This document shows positions 45,046 to 58,920 of a stretch of 64,000 bases of DNA, one piece after another. The stretch's first letter is position 1. Each line of letters starts with the position of its first letter. The notes under the pieces were generated by a model. The model had not been told where the DNA came from. It worked only from the letters and a program-made list of their open reading frames with translations, and made no database searches. This stretch comes from Heterocephalus glaber (lineage: Eukaryota > Chordata > Mammalia > Rodentia > Bathyergidae): positions 25,931,657-25,995,656 of the forward strand of contig NW_004624730.1 of assembly GCF_000247695.1 (NCBI RefSeq), given 5' to 3'. A program made the position numbers and the translations under genes.

Positions 45046-45058
45046 ATTAAGAAAAGAG

Positions 45059-47915
45059 ATAACTACAGTTGCATTGAGCTAAATATTAAAATATATGATT
45101 GATGATGTGTTTACCTATATCCTTGACATTTCCAAGTAAGCAAAACTTCTCTAAGGTTTTAGTTTTGCTACAATGATAGATGTGACTTAAAGCTGATTTA
45201 TGTTTGTAAGCAATTTTGAGAGCCAAACAAAATAAGTACTAGAACCCTTTTTTATAGAAATGTACATGATATTACAAATCTTTTTGATTTTATATATAAA
45301 CAGTAGCCTGATTTCACTTTTAATTGCTATAAGTACCCATGTTATAGTATGTTCTTAAAACCCTTAGTCATCAGTTTTCCAATAATATGATCCCATTAAT
45401 GGAACAACAGCCTTGATTACTTCTCAGTCACTTTGCCTAGCAATTCATTTGCATTTGTTCCCTAAACTAATGATGAAACAAGATAAAAACTTAAAAACAA
45501 ATTTGTCTTTGAGTTATTGAAGCATAAGAGTTAAGAAAGCTACATGGATAGTTGTGAGAAAGGGATATAAATATCCAGCCAATGTTTTCCTTACACATCT
45601 AATAATATCATTTTTATACAAAAACGTAAATAGCAAAACTTTGGACCCAGTGTGTAATTTTAAAATATCAGTCCCAGAATCTTACCAATGGAAAAGAAGC
45701 AAGGAAAACAACCATTTGCGGTTGCTTTAAATAAAAATAAATAAAATTTTTTTAAAAACTTCTTTTTAGGCTAAGCAGGTTTACTCTGAATTTATCTATA
45801 ATATTATACTTTTGCTAAAATAATATGGCCAGATATGCTTAACATATAGCTGACTATGCAGGAGATACTACTTCAAGTTAGATTACTATTTATATGTTTA
45901 ACAATTAAAAGAGTTCAGAGAATTACTCTAAATTTAGAAGCTGTTTTGCTGGAAGGAAAAACTTTCAACTAGCACAAGAGTGCTGTCATCTTCTCTCTTC
46001 AACTCATTAGATGTTCCTTTTAAGAAGATTTAGGAGGCATATAGGAGTAATTTTTTAAATTCCAGAAAAGTCTAGAGTATCACAGAAATGTAATGCAGTG
46101 CAGACCCAGTAGAAGATAATCAGTTATCTGAATAGGCCTTTGATACCTTTCCAGAATTTAAACAAATACTAGACTCACTCAAAGAGCCCTGGGACAGCAG
46201 GAACATGATACTGTGAGCCCCAAATCCAGCTAGGAGCAGTGTACTCCCTCCTCTCATCCAGGGAAAGTCAAATACTTCTGCGCACAGGATGGGCACCATA
46301 AAGAAACAGACAGAACTGAGCAGAGGGTAAGTGCTGTCATTGACCAAGAGAGCACATCTTGGCTCCTCAGGATGTTCCCAGTCAAAGAGAAAAACAAGAT
46401 GGGTTTTTCAGTATCTCCTTCTCCCTTCAGTGCAGTCAGTATACAGACCAAGATGGGGTATGAGGATGAAACAACTGTCTTCCTTAACAGTGCAAAGCAA
46501 GAAATCTGCTTGGGCTAAGTCAAAGCATATCAAATTTGGGTCATTAATGACAATAATAACAGGATCTTGTGATATTTAAGATTATTGTATAACCCTATTG
46601 AAACAGATATATTTTGCTCAACCCTCAACCATTAATGAATGCTAGACTTTGTTTCACATAGAGTATGTTTATCTATGCACAAGCGAACAAATAAGGAACA
46701 CTGGAAGTGGTCCTGTGGAAAGCATTGACCTACAGAGCATCAGTTAGGTTTGGAGCAATTGAAATGGGATAAGATTCCTCCTGGACACCTCCCGGAATTA
46801 AAATTTAAATAGAGACTAATTAAACAAAACATACCGTCGGAATTAAAAAGTGGAGAACACAGTATGTACACACCAACTAACTGAAGGGAAGTCTGCACTG
46901 TGAATACAACCAGAAATACAAATAAATTTTAAATTTTAATTTATTTTAGAGTCTTTAAGATAATGTGACAAAATTAATAAACATAATTTAACATAAAGAC
47001 TGTAAAGAGATCTGTGTAACCTATTTTATGATTTTATCTTCTTGGGAAGATACTTCAACTTTTCTAACTTTCATATTTAATCAACTTTTTTCTTTTCTAG
47101 TTTTTATGGTGTCACCATCCTTTAATCCATATTGACTGTGGAAAAAAACTGGTATATATATACATATATATGTATTCATTCCATCCCAAGAGAAGGCAAT
47201 TCTGCAATCTTATTCAGTAATTCAGTCTAACAATTAAGACCCTTAAGCTAAATAGAAAATTCATTTCACAGGAAATTTTATTCAATATGTATAATTAGTT
47301 TTAGTTAACTTTATTAATGAAATGTTGCAAATCAGTTAGGTTTGCAATAATCAGATGCTGAGGACCCAAGAGGGGCCATTTCTCTCACAAGAGGGGAGGG
47401 TGATAAACAATTTAGTTGGGAAGCAAATGCAATTAGATTTGATCAATTGAATATTCCTGTCCTGATATGGAGTCAGGCACATACCCAAGCCTGAGAACAC
47501 CATTTAAAAAGAGATAGAAAACCCAGTGTAACTTAGAAAATGTCTTCTTGACTCTACTGGCCACAGCTGGCAGCCAAAGAGGGTCTTTGAAAATAGAGGT
47601 GGATGGTTTTCCTCATACTGGGCTGTGTCAAATCCGAAAGCCTTTACATTGGCACTCTGTAAACTCTTCTTGTCCCAGTCCCCACCACTCCTGGTGCCTT
47701 GCTTCTACCTTCACACATTTATTTAACTGCTGAATCCCAGCGACATTTCAGCCTGCTGCTTTTGTGACCCGTGACAACAGGTAACCCCACAGTTTCTTTC
47801 CTCTGGCTCTGAAGTAGGAATACCAAAAGTCCATGACATTAAGAATGTTTCTGACTTAATACTAAACACAAGGTATTCCTATTTAGAACTTCAGTTTGCA
47901 ACAGATTCTGCTGCC
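45059..47915. other. No feature seen (putative intron)
   Basis: AT-rich sequence. A GC-richer zone at 46,170-46,470 carries overlapping short frames on both strands with no recognisable domain. Confidence 0.35.
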
Positions 47916-47919
47916 ATTC

Positions 47920-48450
47920 ATTCAGTGGGTGTTTTTGGACAATTGCATGCCAAACACTGTCCTCAGCACTAGGTAGAAAGTTGTGAGCAAAGTGGACAGA
48001 AGTTCCTGTGCTCATAGAAAACAATGCAGTGAAACAGGATATGTTGAATGCACATACTGTGTGAAAGTCTAGGCAGGGCCATACAGCTTTAAAAGGGTGG
48101 TTAGGGAAAACTTGCTTAATAAGAAAAGAACTGGGAAGGGCCGGGGATTTAGCTCAGTGGTTCCACCACCTGCTTCGCAAGCTCAGGGACCCCAGTTTGA
48201 TCCCCAGTACCAAAAAAAAACAAAGAAAAAAAGAAAAGAAAAGAACTGGGAGAAGATAGCTCTAGGCAAAGTATAGCAAATGCAAAGGCCCTGAGGCAGT
48301 ACTATTGCCACAGCAAGTGAGACAATATCCTTGGGAACATCAGAGGAAGAGTGTATAACAAAAGTGACATAAAGTATGGGTGGGTAGGACCTACAGAAAC
48401 TAAAGGCATATTTAGAATGGATGCCAGAAAGGAAATTGTTGGAATTTAAA
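47920..48450 (+). mobile_element. L2 3'-end copy (split by an ID SINE)
   Basis: CATGCCAAACACTGTCCTCAG, CACTAGGTAGAAAGTTGTGAG and TCCTGTGCTCATAGAAAACAATG, then after the SINE AGCTCTAGGCAAAGTATAGC, AAATGCAAAGGCCCTGAGGC. This matches L2 order (aggcactg..caaaggccctgaggtgg). Confidence 0.7.
48137..48235 (+). mobile_element. ID-type SINE inside the L2 copy
   Basis: GGGCCGGGGATTTAGCTCAG, CAGTTTGATCCCCAGTACC and an A-rich tail. A perfect 16-bp TSD, AAGAAAAGAACTGGGA, lies at 48,121-48,136 and 48,236-48,251. Confidence 0.95.
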
Positions 48451-48451
48451 C

Positions 48452-49840
48452 TCTAAGTTGTTTTAAAACCTAGAATGCTTTTAAATATCATGAAGTGTTC
48501 CCAAAATTGTAGATTTTAAAAGGAAATCAGGTCCACTGCTCAATCCTCATTGGTTGGTTCTATGCACCACCTCTATCTGTAATCATTAGAAACCTGCAAT
48601 TTTTATCAGTGCCTGCCAGACATCTAACTACCTTGTTTGTTGTCTCTGGTATACTTTAAATGCACTTTGCCCTACAGTACTGATCTGTCATCTTGTGTTT
48701 CTGGGCCTGAAAAATGCAGCTCTTCAAGTAATAGTGAGTTGGAGCTGTTGAGAATTGCCAATAGACTATGTTTAATGCAAGCTTTCTCTTCAGAGATACA
48801 TACAGCAATATACTTCAGTCCTAGCGGTACCACTGAGTGAAAAATAATTTCATATACTGTCATTCCTTTTAAATTATTTTATCTCCAAGTCAAACAAGCA
48901 AATTCTAAATAAAGAGATACATTTGGGATTGTGTGTGTATCATTCATTCACATTTAAGTAGTAGTAAAATTATTTAATGGAAAATTTCAAATGAACCAAC
49001 TCTAAATATGTACAGACAGTCTGAATGAAAAGAAACAATTCTGATTTTTATTTTTATTGATGTTTTAAAAATAGTTCCCATGTTTGTTTCCTGTCCTGCC
49101 ATTCTTCAAGATTTTCTAATGAGGATTAGAGAAGAAGTGTATTTAACAAACTGTGTTTGCATGTTGAAAACAAGAAAATGAAGACTAATAGTTTCTCTTC
49201 GGCTAAATTGGTTTTCTACAGTTCCTCTCCTACCAGCTTAAGCAAGAGTTAGTTACTATTTCCAATAGATGAGGCCAAGGAAAACACAAAGCATCTGTGA
49301 TGTCGTGCGTCCCCCATGGCCTGCTACCCCACAGTCTTCACTAGAGATGTCCCCAAGAGTAAGAGATGGGAAGTGATCAGGAGCAGAAAGAGAAAATGCA
49401 ACTTCCTTCAAGGAGAAAAACCACAGCGAGAAAGTTCTGTGACTAAATAGATTTTAAAAGTAATGTGATTTCTGATGAAAGGAATGCCATTACTCTTCCT
49501 TATGTAATAAATAATCATTGTTTTGTCAAATAAGTATCTCTAAGAGATCTCTAAGCCATAGAAAGTTTGTGACTTGGGTAACTTCCAAACCACTAATATC
49601 CTGACTTGAATCCAGAACATTTTTTAATATAGATCATAGCTGTACACTTGATCACTCCATAGCAATGGTTTTAAACCCCATGATCTATTATATCAAAATA
49701 TTTTTTCCAGCAAATTGAGCTAAATTGTATTCATAGAACTATCTGGGAGAGCTAAAGATAGAAAAGCAATAAAATGGCCTTTAGCAGGATCTGTGTCCCT
49801 TTATAGAGCTTTCTGCCTGTGACCTCTTATCATCATCTTT
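48452..49840. other. No feature seen (putative intron)
   Basis: No recognised repeat or exon-like signal. Confidence 0.4.
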
Positions 49841-49841
49841 A

Positions 49842-49935
49842 TTTTTTTTTTAATTTTTTTTGGTACTGGGGATTGAACTTGGGTCCTTGAGCTTGCGAGG
49901 CAGGCGGCAGAACCACTGAGCTAAATCTCCGGCCA
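49842..49935 (-). mobile_element. ID-type SINE
   Basis: T-rich tail, GGTACTGGGGATTGAACTTGG, CGAGGCAGGCGGCAGAACC and CACTGAGCTAAATCTCCGGCC. Flanks TCATCATCTTTA and GTCATCTTCTTTA look like a diverged TSD. Confidence 0.9.
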
Positions 49936-52900
49936 TCGTGTCATCTTCTTTATAACTGTTCATGGCATTGCCTCTCCTCTTCCCTAATCTCACGACGGAC
50001 TCCTACCTGCCTAGTCTACAGAACTAAAAGGAGGCTCTGAAAGTGTTAAGTTGACAGAAAGATGGGGGGGTTCAATTCCAAGTTGTTGGCAGGCTCTCTA
50101 AAATGAAATATAAGCCAAGAAGTACTTTTCTGGTAGAATTCCAGGTCCTAAGGCTAGTTAATAGTACAACTATGGCCATTTATTTATAACTATTCAGGAA
50201 TGTCTTTCCCAGAACTGCCTGTATTATTGAAAGTATATAAAAGCAGCCCTGAAAGGAACTAAAACATTTTGAGAATACACAATACATAACCTTAAATAAG
50301 AAGTTTTCTTTTTCTCACACAAAAACATGAAAACTGGCTCAAAGTGACCTGAACTTCTGTATGGGTGAGTGCCTCTGATTTCAGGAGACATGTACTCCTT
50401 TTGTAACATCAGTGTGTTCTTCGAAATTGCTGCATAAGGGCCAAACTGCAGTCTAGTCCCTCTCCTCAGAATGAGACCTTTCCATTGTCAGTGTCTGGTC
50501 ACTGTTCCCTTCAGTGCTCACTGCAAAATATGGCTATTCTAATTTTAAACCCCAATAATACTGGAAGGTGGGGTGAATTAAAAGAATGCCTGTGATTTAA
50601 TCAGTATTCCATCCTTAATGAAAAGCTAGTTACTCACAACTTGCTTCATATTCCTCTCCCACAAATTTCTCTCCTGAAGAAAATACTATGCAGCATTTTA
50701 GAGAAAATAAACTTCTCTAAATCAGAACTTTAGAATAATGAAAGGGTTGAAGGTAGCAATGTTAAGCAAGATCGTGGGGTTTTTTTTTCTTTAAATTTCC
50801 TGACTTTGAACAGATTCTTAACTTCAACTTTTTTTAACTGCCATGAAAATGATTTCTGTCTCTCAGTTCACTCCTTTTCAAACTGCAGTATTTGTCTGCA
50901 AAGAGTCACAAATGTGAGTCATCATTCAGATCAGAAAAAAAAAAAAAAAAGGTGAGACATAAAGTAGTCTAAATGACATAGTCTTTAAAAAAAAAAAGAA
51001 TTAAAATCTCCAATCCTTTGAAACTCCCCTATCCCCAACTTGTGATTTAGTGTTCAGGGTGAAAACTTTGGAAGAACAATCCGTGAGCACTCTGTCACAC
51101 ACATCAACCTGTGTCTCGCAACACTTCGACATATAAGCAAGATTAATGTCAGTGTATTATGTGACACCTTATAAATGAACACAAGAAAGATCAGGAAAAA
51201 TAATATTAATTGGACACTTTCTGGTGTCAGGCACTATCCAATCAGTCTGTCTGCATGTTCTTTTTTCTAATCGAACAAAAACAAACAGCAAACATATATA
51301 CTAAGTTCCCTTATTGCCTCATTATTTTCTTAGGAACTGAGCCTAAGTTGCCCATATTGTTAACTGAAGTCAGGGTCAAGACCAATATTTGGGACTAACT
51401 TCAATTCCTTGCTTCCAACCATTTCTGTCTCTGTGGTAACTCACCAAGTTTCTCAGTGCCTAAGATCTTGCTCCTACTGTTTAACTGGTATAATGGCAGC
51501 ATTTTTTTCATATAAGTGAACACGCTGCTAGTATTTAATTACAGGCTTATTCTAATATTGTGTGCAAGTATAAGCTACATCATTTGAATAATAGAAAAGT
51601 CAGGAGCTCTGAAAGAGATATTCAGGACAGAGTAAAGCAGATAGTTTTCTGCCATATTTCAGTGAAAAAAATTGCTAATTCATATGCCACAAGCCATAGT
51701 CAGAAATACAACAATAAATGAAGAAAACTTACCTACTTTAAATAAGGTGGTCTGTAGTGCAAATTTTGGCACTATGTATTAGTTTCCTTTTACTGTCAAA
51801 TTGATAATTTGGATTATGTAGACAAGCAATGCAAGACATTACTAAAATTATTCTTGAATCCCAGCTCAAGATCTGTATAAAACACTAGGCAATTTGCCTG
51901 TGACTATACAGAAAAGATATTTTAAAAGGATTTGGGATGGGTTATTTTCTCCACTGTTAAATATTAGCCTTTGAAATGAACCCAGCTGATCTGCCAAATA
52001 ACACTTGCAAATTGTTGTGTTTTAATAAAGTGACAGACTGAGAGGGAAGCCACACTAGACCTGCTTATGCTTCCAGAGGCATCACAGGCCAGGAACATTA
52101 TGTAATAATGCCTTTTAAAAGAGGGGAGCCTCTTATCATTACACCTTGCCTGGCAACAAATGTAGCCACTTACTCCAAATGCAGATGTAATTAGAATCTG
52201 TGAAGTCTAGCATCAGAATCCAAACCCCCGGTGCAGTACTCAGTAAATTGTAGCTTTTATGTCTGTGATATTTTCTACTGTTTTATTTAAATATGTGAAT
52301 ATATGAATGCGATACTTTAGGAGGTCTGCTCCATATGCTATGAGAAGATTTTTTTCATTTCTAATAAGGTGCTCCTCTAAATGAAAAACCTCATTTTCAG
52401 GCTTCTGGAAGGCTCAGAGCCTGGGCTGCTGCTGGCAGAGGAGAAACTCCAATGGACTACTCGTGAAAATTCCCACATGAACAAGGAGTACAGTTAAAAC
52501 CTGGGGGAACCAACTTACAGTAGGTACCACCAGAAAGCATTATGACTCTATTAAAATCTAACCAGGCAAGCCCAGGTTCATGAATTAATGTACAAAATGT
52601 CAGAAGAGCCATGTAAAGTAAGCCTAAAAGAACATTAATTTTTAAACTAATATGGTATAGACCAGTAAAAGAAAGTTTTATTTAAAACTCCTCCTAAAAG
52701 TGATTAAATTGTTGTTTTAAATGAACTGAGAATTAACTCAGTTATTTCAGTTTTTCTTTCATTCCAATAGGAAAATAAATGCTTTAAATTTTAAAATTAA
52801 AACAGAGATCTTAAATATATGTGGAGACTATTTTTCATGGGTTCTTTGCAGAAAATAAATTTTCTCCCTCCATTTGTGACTGGCCATTGATTTCTATGTT

Positions 52901-53605
52901 TGAGACTATGAAGGTGCACTCAGCTGCCTCCCAGAAATAGCAGAGGAGTCTTAGTCTCTTTCCAAATGGAAGGGCTCCTATTAGGTTTTCTTCATTTCTT
53001 AAAGTGCTATGGTTTTTATTTCCCAGTGTTATGCCTTAAATTGAGGGGTAAAATTCTCAGCCAGTTAGTTATGATTTTTAAAAATAGGTAATACAGACCT
53101 CTAGTGGTTGAACAGTTTGAAAACCTTTGTAAGAAAAGGCAATTGTGCAGAAGGGGCCTGCTTTTTAAACAGAACAGTTGCTGATTAAAATTACTTACGT
53201 GTCAAAATTCACATATTTCATAGAAACAAAAAGAAGTTAAAATGTGCTTTGAGAATAGCTGGAGCACACCACATTCTTTTAGATGTTAATTCCTCTAAAA
53301 CAAGCAGGACATTTTGACCAAAGGCCAAGCAGTATTTTTTTCAGTGATATAGGAATAAAGCTCACAAGTATTATGTTATATGAAATATATTTTCTTTTCA
53401 CTTGCTTTATTTGGGACTTTTCTTCCTCCATATTCTAAAATCTCCTCCTGAAAACTGGGTCTCCAGAAGTCCCGTTTGTCTGTTCTGGCTTCAGCTTCTC
53501 CCCATGGATAGCCACACTCCAGCAATGTGGGCTCATGTCCTGATGTGTAGGTTCTCTGGGTTACATAATTAATGTACAAGTGTAAATGGCTACTAAATAC
53601 ACCTC
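49936..53605. other. No gene seen; A-tract at about 50,936-50,951 and one weak exon candidate
   Basis: AT-rich sequence. A weak exon-like interval is listed separately at 52,401-52,523. No recognised repeat. Confidence 0.35.
52401..52523 (+). other. Weak candidate exon
   Basis: An acceptor-like CCTCATTTTCAG ends at 52,400, and a possible donor (CAGTAG|GTACC) starts at 52,524. One frame is open for about 31 codons. The donor is poor and no similarity is recognised, so this may be chance. Confidence 0.15.
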
Positions 53606-53607
53606 CA

Positions 53608-53722
53608 GACTAGCATGACTCAAATTTTAATGGACATCCAGATTGCCTGGGGAATCTTCTTAAAATGAAGATTATGACCTAGGAGGTTTGAGGTGAAGCC
53701 TAAGATTGCTTTGCTCTCAGAC
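53608..53722. mobile_element. MER5/MER58-like hAT MITE fragment
   Basis: ACTCAAATTTTAATGGACATCC, AGATTGCCTGGGGAATCTTC, 'TTAAAATGAAGATTATGACC' and TAGGAGGTTTGAGGTGAAGCC follow the order of this MITE type (caaactttagtgggcatcagaatcacctggg..ggtctggggtgggg). Confidence 0.6.
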
Positions 53723-55136
53723 CATGCTAAAGCGACTTGTTCAGGGCCACTCTGGGAACACAAGGCAGGCTCCATAATATCGCTCTTTATTTTGTTAATT
53801 ATACTTTTCATCCTTATGATTTCTTCTTTTTTCTTTTAAAATTGAATGATGTGTCTTAAAAGTCGAGTTTTGAATTTATAAAACATTGAGAGGACTTTCA
53901 CTTGACTATGTACAAATATTTCTGGGAGCTTGTTATTGAACCGTTCAAAAGCTGATTTTATATTGTAAAATTGGATTCACTGATATCACCTTAGCTTGAT
54001 GAGTTTATAGTGGTTGTGAGCATCTTTCTAAGTACTCAATGTTATGGGACACTTGTAGCCACAATCAAATGTTTGAGTGACCAGTTGGGAGAGTGGGTGA
54101 TAACAGGTTTTGTGCTTGTCATGGTGTGCAGAAATACAACTAAGGGCCCAAAGAATAGCCACATCATAGAATCAAGCAGAATCTAAAAACACAAGTGAAA
54201 ACCATAAGGGTCAAAAGATCAGAATAAACGTAAGAGAACAATTTTTCAGGGCAAATTATAATTCCATCATCTAAATAAATTCCTATCATAGCATGCCATC
54301 AACCATAATTTTGAAATTCATAATTTTAGAACTTATGCCATGGGGTAGTCTTTAAAAGCCTCTTACAAACTTTTAACATCTAGTTTCAAATCAAAAATAA
54401 TATATTAACAAGCTGTAGCATGGAGGGAGTACATAAATTATCATCATTGCCCTGCATGAATAGTAATTCACAGGTTTGGCTCAGACACGACTTAGATGAA
54501 ATAATTAACTATGTACAGTACTTAACAGTATAAAAGTAATTAATCTAGCTGCCTCATACTGGTTTGGCCTAAATAAACATGCAATAAAAAAGCCATAGGA
54601 TTTTATTATTTTTTTCACTTATGTTACTACATTAGTAGCTCAGAATTTTAATGTCAGAAGAATCACTCTTTTAACGAAAAATCTTTTCATTTCAAACGGA
54701 AATGTACTGCTTGTAAGCTGAGTGAGTTCCATATATTTATAATTGTGGGCAGATGTTCTCAATTAATAGTTTTATGCATTCTTCTGACTTCACAGTTTAC
54801 CGAAAATGATTATTTTAAATTAAGGTGTAAGTAAGAAAAATGAGATTTTTATTACTGCAAAATTACATAGATTCTGTTGATGATTCTACAATCCTGGGTT
54901 AGTGAAGCTTTGGCAAAATATTTCAGACAAATTTGGGTTTTGTTTGTGGGTCCTGGGTAAAGGCAAGTTGTTTTTTTTGGCCTCTAGCCCCTTTACCAGC
55001 AAATCCGAAGGGAAAGGAAAAGGTCATCAGTTGGCAAGAAGGCAACAGATAAGACAAGCATGTCTGAGCGAGAGAAAAGGGCTCAGGTTATCCCAGCGAA
55101 GGGGGAAGAGGGTCGTTAAGCCTTGTCCGTCTTTCT
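53723..55136. other. No feature seen (putative intron)
   Basis: AT-rich sequence without recognised elements. Confidence 0.4.
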
Positions 55137-55137
55137 T

Positions 55138-55312
55138 GCAGTACTGAGGACTGAATGCAGGGAGCACTGACCTACATCCTCAGTCCTCACCCCCACCTGT
55201 GTTTAGATAGGATCTTGCCAAATTGCCGGGGCTGGCATTGTGATCATTCTACCTCACCTTCCAAGTCGCTGGGATTACAGGTGTGTGCTATCACACCTGG
55301 TTTCAGACCTTT
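55138..55312 (-). mobile_element. B4-type SINE
   Basis: Reversed ID head (CAGTACTGAGGACTGAATGC, GACCTACATCCTCAGTCC), then a B1-like body (TAGATAGGATCTTGCCAAAT, 'TGATCATTCTACCTCACCTT', GCTGGGATTACAGGTGTGTGC). Confidence 0.8.
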
Positions 55313-55698
55313 ATTTAAAAGCTGATTCTTGTCTATGGATGTTCCTTTCCCTAATCTTATAGATTATTCCATTGATTATTCATTGTAACATTATCTCCAT
55401 TTCATAAGTAAGCAAAAAAGAGGAGGTGGCTTATGACCAAAATCAAATTGTAATAAATGTAGGGTCAAAACTCAAAGCAAGGAACTTCTACTTCTAGCCC
55501 CAGTGGAGTTACAGACTGGACTTCCCTCTTGTACAAAACAATTTTTAATTTTTTTTTAAATTTCACTTTCTCACTAGAAATATAACTAATGCTAGTGAGT
55601 CAATGTGGCTCTAGGAAGTAGGATCATTCTTTCACGACTGATAACCTTTAGACGCCAAATTTTAGTTGTTGAGTAAATGTCAAAATAATATGCAAGAG

Positions 55699-55769
55699 GT
55701 CCAGGGATTTAGCTCAGTGGCACCGCTCCTGCCTTGCAAGCAAAGTCCTTAGTTCGATCCCCAGTACCA

Positions 55770-55801
<32 letters not shown>
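55699..55801 (+). mobile_element. ID-type SINE with (AAT)n tail
   Basis: GTCCAGGGATTTAGCTCAGTGG, CCTTGCAAGCAAAGTCC and TAGTTCGATCCCCAGTACC, then an (AAT)n/(GATAAT)n tail. No clear TSD. Confidence 0.9.
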
Positions 55802-55802
<1 letters not shown>

Positions 55803-56936
55803 ACTATGGAAGAACACTCATATGTAATAGATTCTGTGCTGTAATCACTCCTGTGAGGCCATCACTCCAGTGAAATGCAGCTCTAAGAGACATAACTATC
55901 TTTCACAGTATAGAAAAATAAGAGTAGAAAAAAAAGTTGCTAGCAAAAATACAGAAAGGGGTGTGGTGGGGTGCATTTCAGGCTGACTCCTAAAACCTTT
56001 CTCAGACTCTGAACCAGGCTTTTCTCATGCACATGCAGACAAAGAAGCCTGACTGTATGACAGAGTGGTGGAGAATACTTCATCCCAACACATCTCTGTG
56101 TGTTTCCCACTCTAGCTCCTGAGCCATGGAGTGTTTTTGAATGTGGAAATGGAAGAAGAGATCCCTAAATATTTAGTGTCATATAAAGACATTGGTATGG
56201 GGTCTACAGCATCTTGCTATGGCTTAGAGTCTGTTTTCTCAGTTGTAAAACTACCTCTCAGTGGTTGGCTTGGATCCTAAGCTGCAGATCAACAACCCCA
56301 AAACCAACACTGATGTGACCTGCAGAGTAGTTCTCTTTCATTCCAGTGTTGGCATTTGCATTAAAAACACTTCAAAGTAAGATATTTCACATATCGTATA
56401 GAAGTTTCTGCTTATCTTAAAAAATCAGCTGTACCCCCCCATCACAATTCCCACATTTGGCTATAGCTGCAAAGAAAATTATCTGCATGCCTCTGAGAGA
56501 AGGGCAAGCCTTCCACCAGCATGCCCACTTCAACCATCTCTGTTTCTCCCAGGGCCCTTAAGCATTTGATTATGTGAACCCTGGAGAACATAATTTCTAG
56601 GCACCTTTCCAGCAATAAAATTCTGTGCATCTCTGACTTAAGTTGTTTCAAGGGAAGCAAAAGACTAAAGTATAGTAGTTCAACTACATTATAGGTTAAA
56701 ATAGACTTCACTCGACTAATCTGACAGCCAAAATACCATTGGTAATTTAGTAATTATATATGTTGACTAAGACAAAAGGCATATAGTTCTTGGAAGACAA
56801 GAAGCAACAAATTTAATTCACATATTTCCTTGTATCTCAGAAATTTCTGTGACTTCCTGACACATACTGAGATAAAGCTATTCTCCAAACATAAATTGAA
56901 AGGAGGTCGTAGTTGCAGGATGACCTTTTGTATGTG
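55802..56936. other. No feature seen (putative intron)
   Basis: No recognised repeat. An 89-codon minus-strand frame at 56,442-56,711 shows no recognisable domain. Confidence 0.35.
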
Positions 56937-56937
56937 T

Positions 56938-57127
56938 ATGTGGTACTGGGGACTGAAGCTAGGTCCTTAACACTGAGCTACATCTTCAGGCCTTTTTAAT
57001 TTTTTTTTTTTTTTAATTTTGAGACAGGGTCTCACTAAGTCAAATTTGTCCAGGCAGGGCTCAAACTTGCAATCCTCCTACTTCAGCCTCCCAGAGTGCT
57101 GGAATTACAAATGTGTGCACCACAATG
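56938..57127 (-). mobile_element. B4-type SINE
   Basis: Reversed ID head (TGGTACTGGGGACTGAAGC, CACTGAGCTACATCTTCAGG), T-run, then 'TTTTGAGACAGGGTCTCACT', CTCCTACTTCAGCCTCCC and 'AGAGTGCTGGAATTACAAAT'. Confidence 0.85.
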
Positions 57128-58015
57128 GGTACAGAATGACTTTTTATATAAAGAGAATACCTTCATTTTTAGTATAGCATAAGCTATGTGATATGTCTAG
57201 GGAATCGTTTTAATCTGATTTTTCCCTAGTGCGTACAGCTGTGGCTACTGGGATAGACTGGTTTCTAAAACATATTTTCTCTGAACTGGAACCCCTTCAC
57301 AACAAAATATTTAAAATTATTAGCATATTATATTATTCTCACAAAATTCTAATGAACCTCACAAATATGCTTCCCTTATTCTGAGCCAAAAAAAATCAGC
57401 CTAATTTGTTTTTCCATTTTATATAGCAATAAAGTAATACCAAAAATGTTATTACCAAAACAACATGTTGTATAATTATTAGAAAGTGAACTCATGAAAT
57501 CATATTAAAGAACAACAATTACCACATGTTCAGTCAGATAATTCAAGGAAGAGACTTATGTGAATATTAGGGGTGCAATAGGCATATAGTTTTTTTTCTG
57601 CACCCTGAATTTTAAAAGAATTTTCTTCATTTAACTAGTTAAAACATGATTCAGCAACCAAAGATCTATGGTATGATTTTTTTATTTTTTGCTTCTCTAA
57701 CTTAATTGGAAATAACCTTCATTTTAGATACTTACCATTTTCGGTCCTTAAAAACAATCTTTAAATTGCTTTATAGGGTGACCAACAGATTATATTACCA
57801 CATTATTATGTTAAAAGGATTTCTAACAACATGCCAATCAATTAGTAATGTGTAATAATGTGAGAAATTGAATATGTAAGGTAAAATTTTATGGAGATAT
57901 TTTAGTATATGTGTGGTGATATATGAATATATATTGAAAATATAGGTATAGTAATAATAGAAATGTGCAATATACAGTTCTCTTTTTCCCCATTTTTTAT
58001 TTAACCCTCATATTA
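57128..58015. other. No feature seen (putative intron)
   Basis: AT-rich sequence without recognised elements. Confidence 0.4.
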
Positions 58016-58017
58016 AC

Positions 58018-58145
58018 TGTACACAATTGGTTTTAATCCCATTTTAAAGATAAGGAAACTAAGGCCAAAGAGGGAGTAAATTAGTGAATCACATGATTAA
58101 TCGGAATTGGAGCCAGGACCTTAACCCCAACCTTTGTGAGTGCAA
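58018..58145 (-). mobile_element. MIR fragment
   Basis: 'AATCCCATTTTAAAGATAAG' with GAAACTAAGGCCAAAGAGG, and GGAATTGGAGCCAGGACC..CCCCAACC follow the reverse MIR consensus (ccccattttacagatgaggaaactgaggc..agccgggatt). Confidence 0.75.
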
Positions 58146-58524
58146 AGCTTGTAGTAGGATTGTTTCCTATAGGCAGACAGCTGATGAATTGCTAACATTA
58201 GCTAATGTTCCCTTTTAAGTTTCTAAGTACTGAATATATATCTCTTGGTATATAGATTAGCTTTCCACTCTAGTGACTTATTAAACTTGTTTTTATTGTT
58301 ATGTAGTCTATCCATACTGAATGTATGTGTAGAGAGGAAAATCATTTTAAACACACAGTATTCTTCCAAGGTCAAGGTAGAGGGTTGGCGGTATCCTTTC
58401 CATTTGTCAGATCAAAGTCCAGTGAAGATTTAATGAATTGTTTGAGGTCTTGATTTCTTGAAAGGCAAAGAAAACCCCTGAGAACCTCATCACTAAACTT
58501 AGGCCAATGTTTGTTCTAATTTTT

Positions 58525-58920
58525 TTTTTTTAGTATTTTCAACAAATTACAATTTTTATTTTTTATGAGTACATGTTTGCAGTACATAGTGATTACATTC
58601 CTTGTGGGAGCTGGTCCATGTGCATAACACATCTTAATTTTTTTCACCCACTTCTGCTTCCCTCCTCCCCACCATCTCTTGATCCCTTTCCCATTTGAGA
58701 AATATCTAGCTAGCTACTTCCTGTTATCTGCATTTTATTTTGCTCTTTCTTTATATATTGAGTTTGTCATATGAGAAAAACCATGCGATATTTAACCCTG
58801 TTAATTCTACAGTAAACCAAAATCCCACTCTTCAAATTCTTAAATTATGTTGTTCTTTCACTCAGTGCTTTTTTACATATTAGTATTTAACATCAGCATT
58901 CTCCATATCTTTTCATTCCT
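58525..58920 (-). mobile_element. L1 3' UTR (antisense)
   Basis: The plus strand starts with a T-run, then ATGAGTACATGTTTGCAGTA, CATAGTGATTACATTCC, GTGCATAACACATCTTAAT and a C/T-rich segment, then GAGAAAAACCATGCGATATTT. It is the reverse of a rodent L1 3' UTR and the same subtype as 1,216-1,372. Confidence 0.75.

Noticed and set aside
47101..47151. Possible exon after TTTTTTCTTTTCTAG
   Set aside because: The acceptor is fair, but the only donor is GTATAT inside a TA repeat, and nothing supports splicing.
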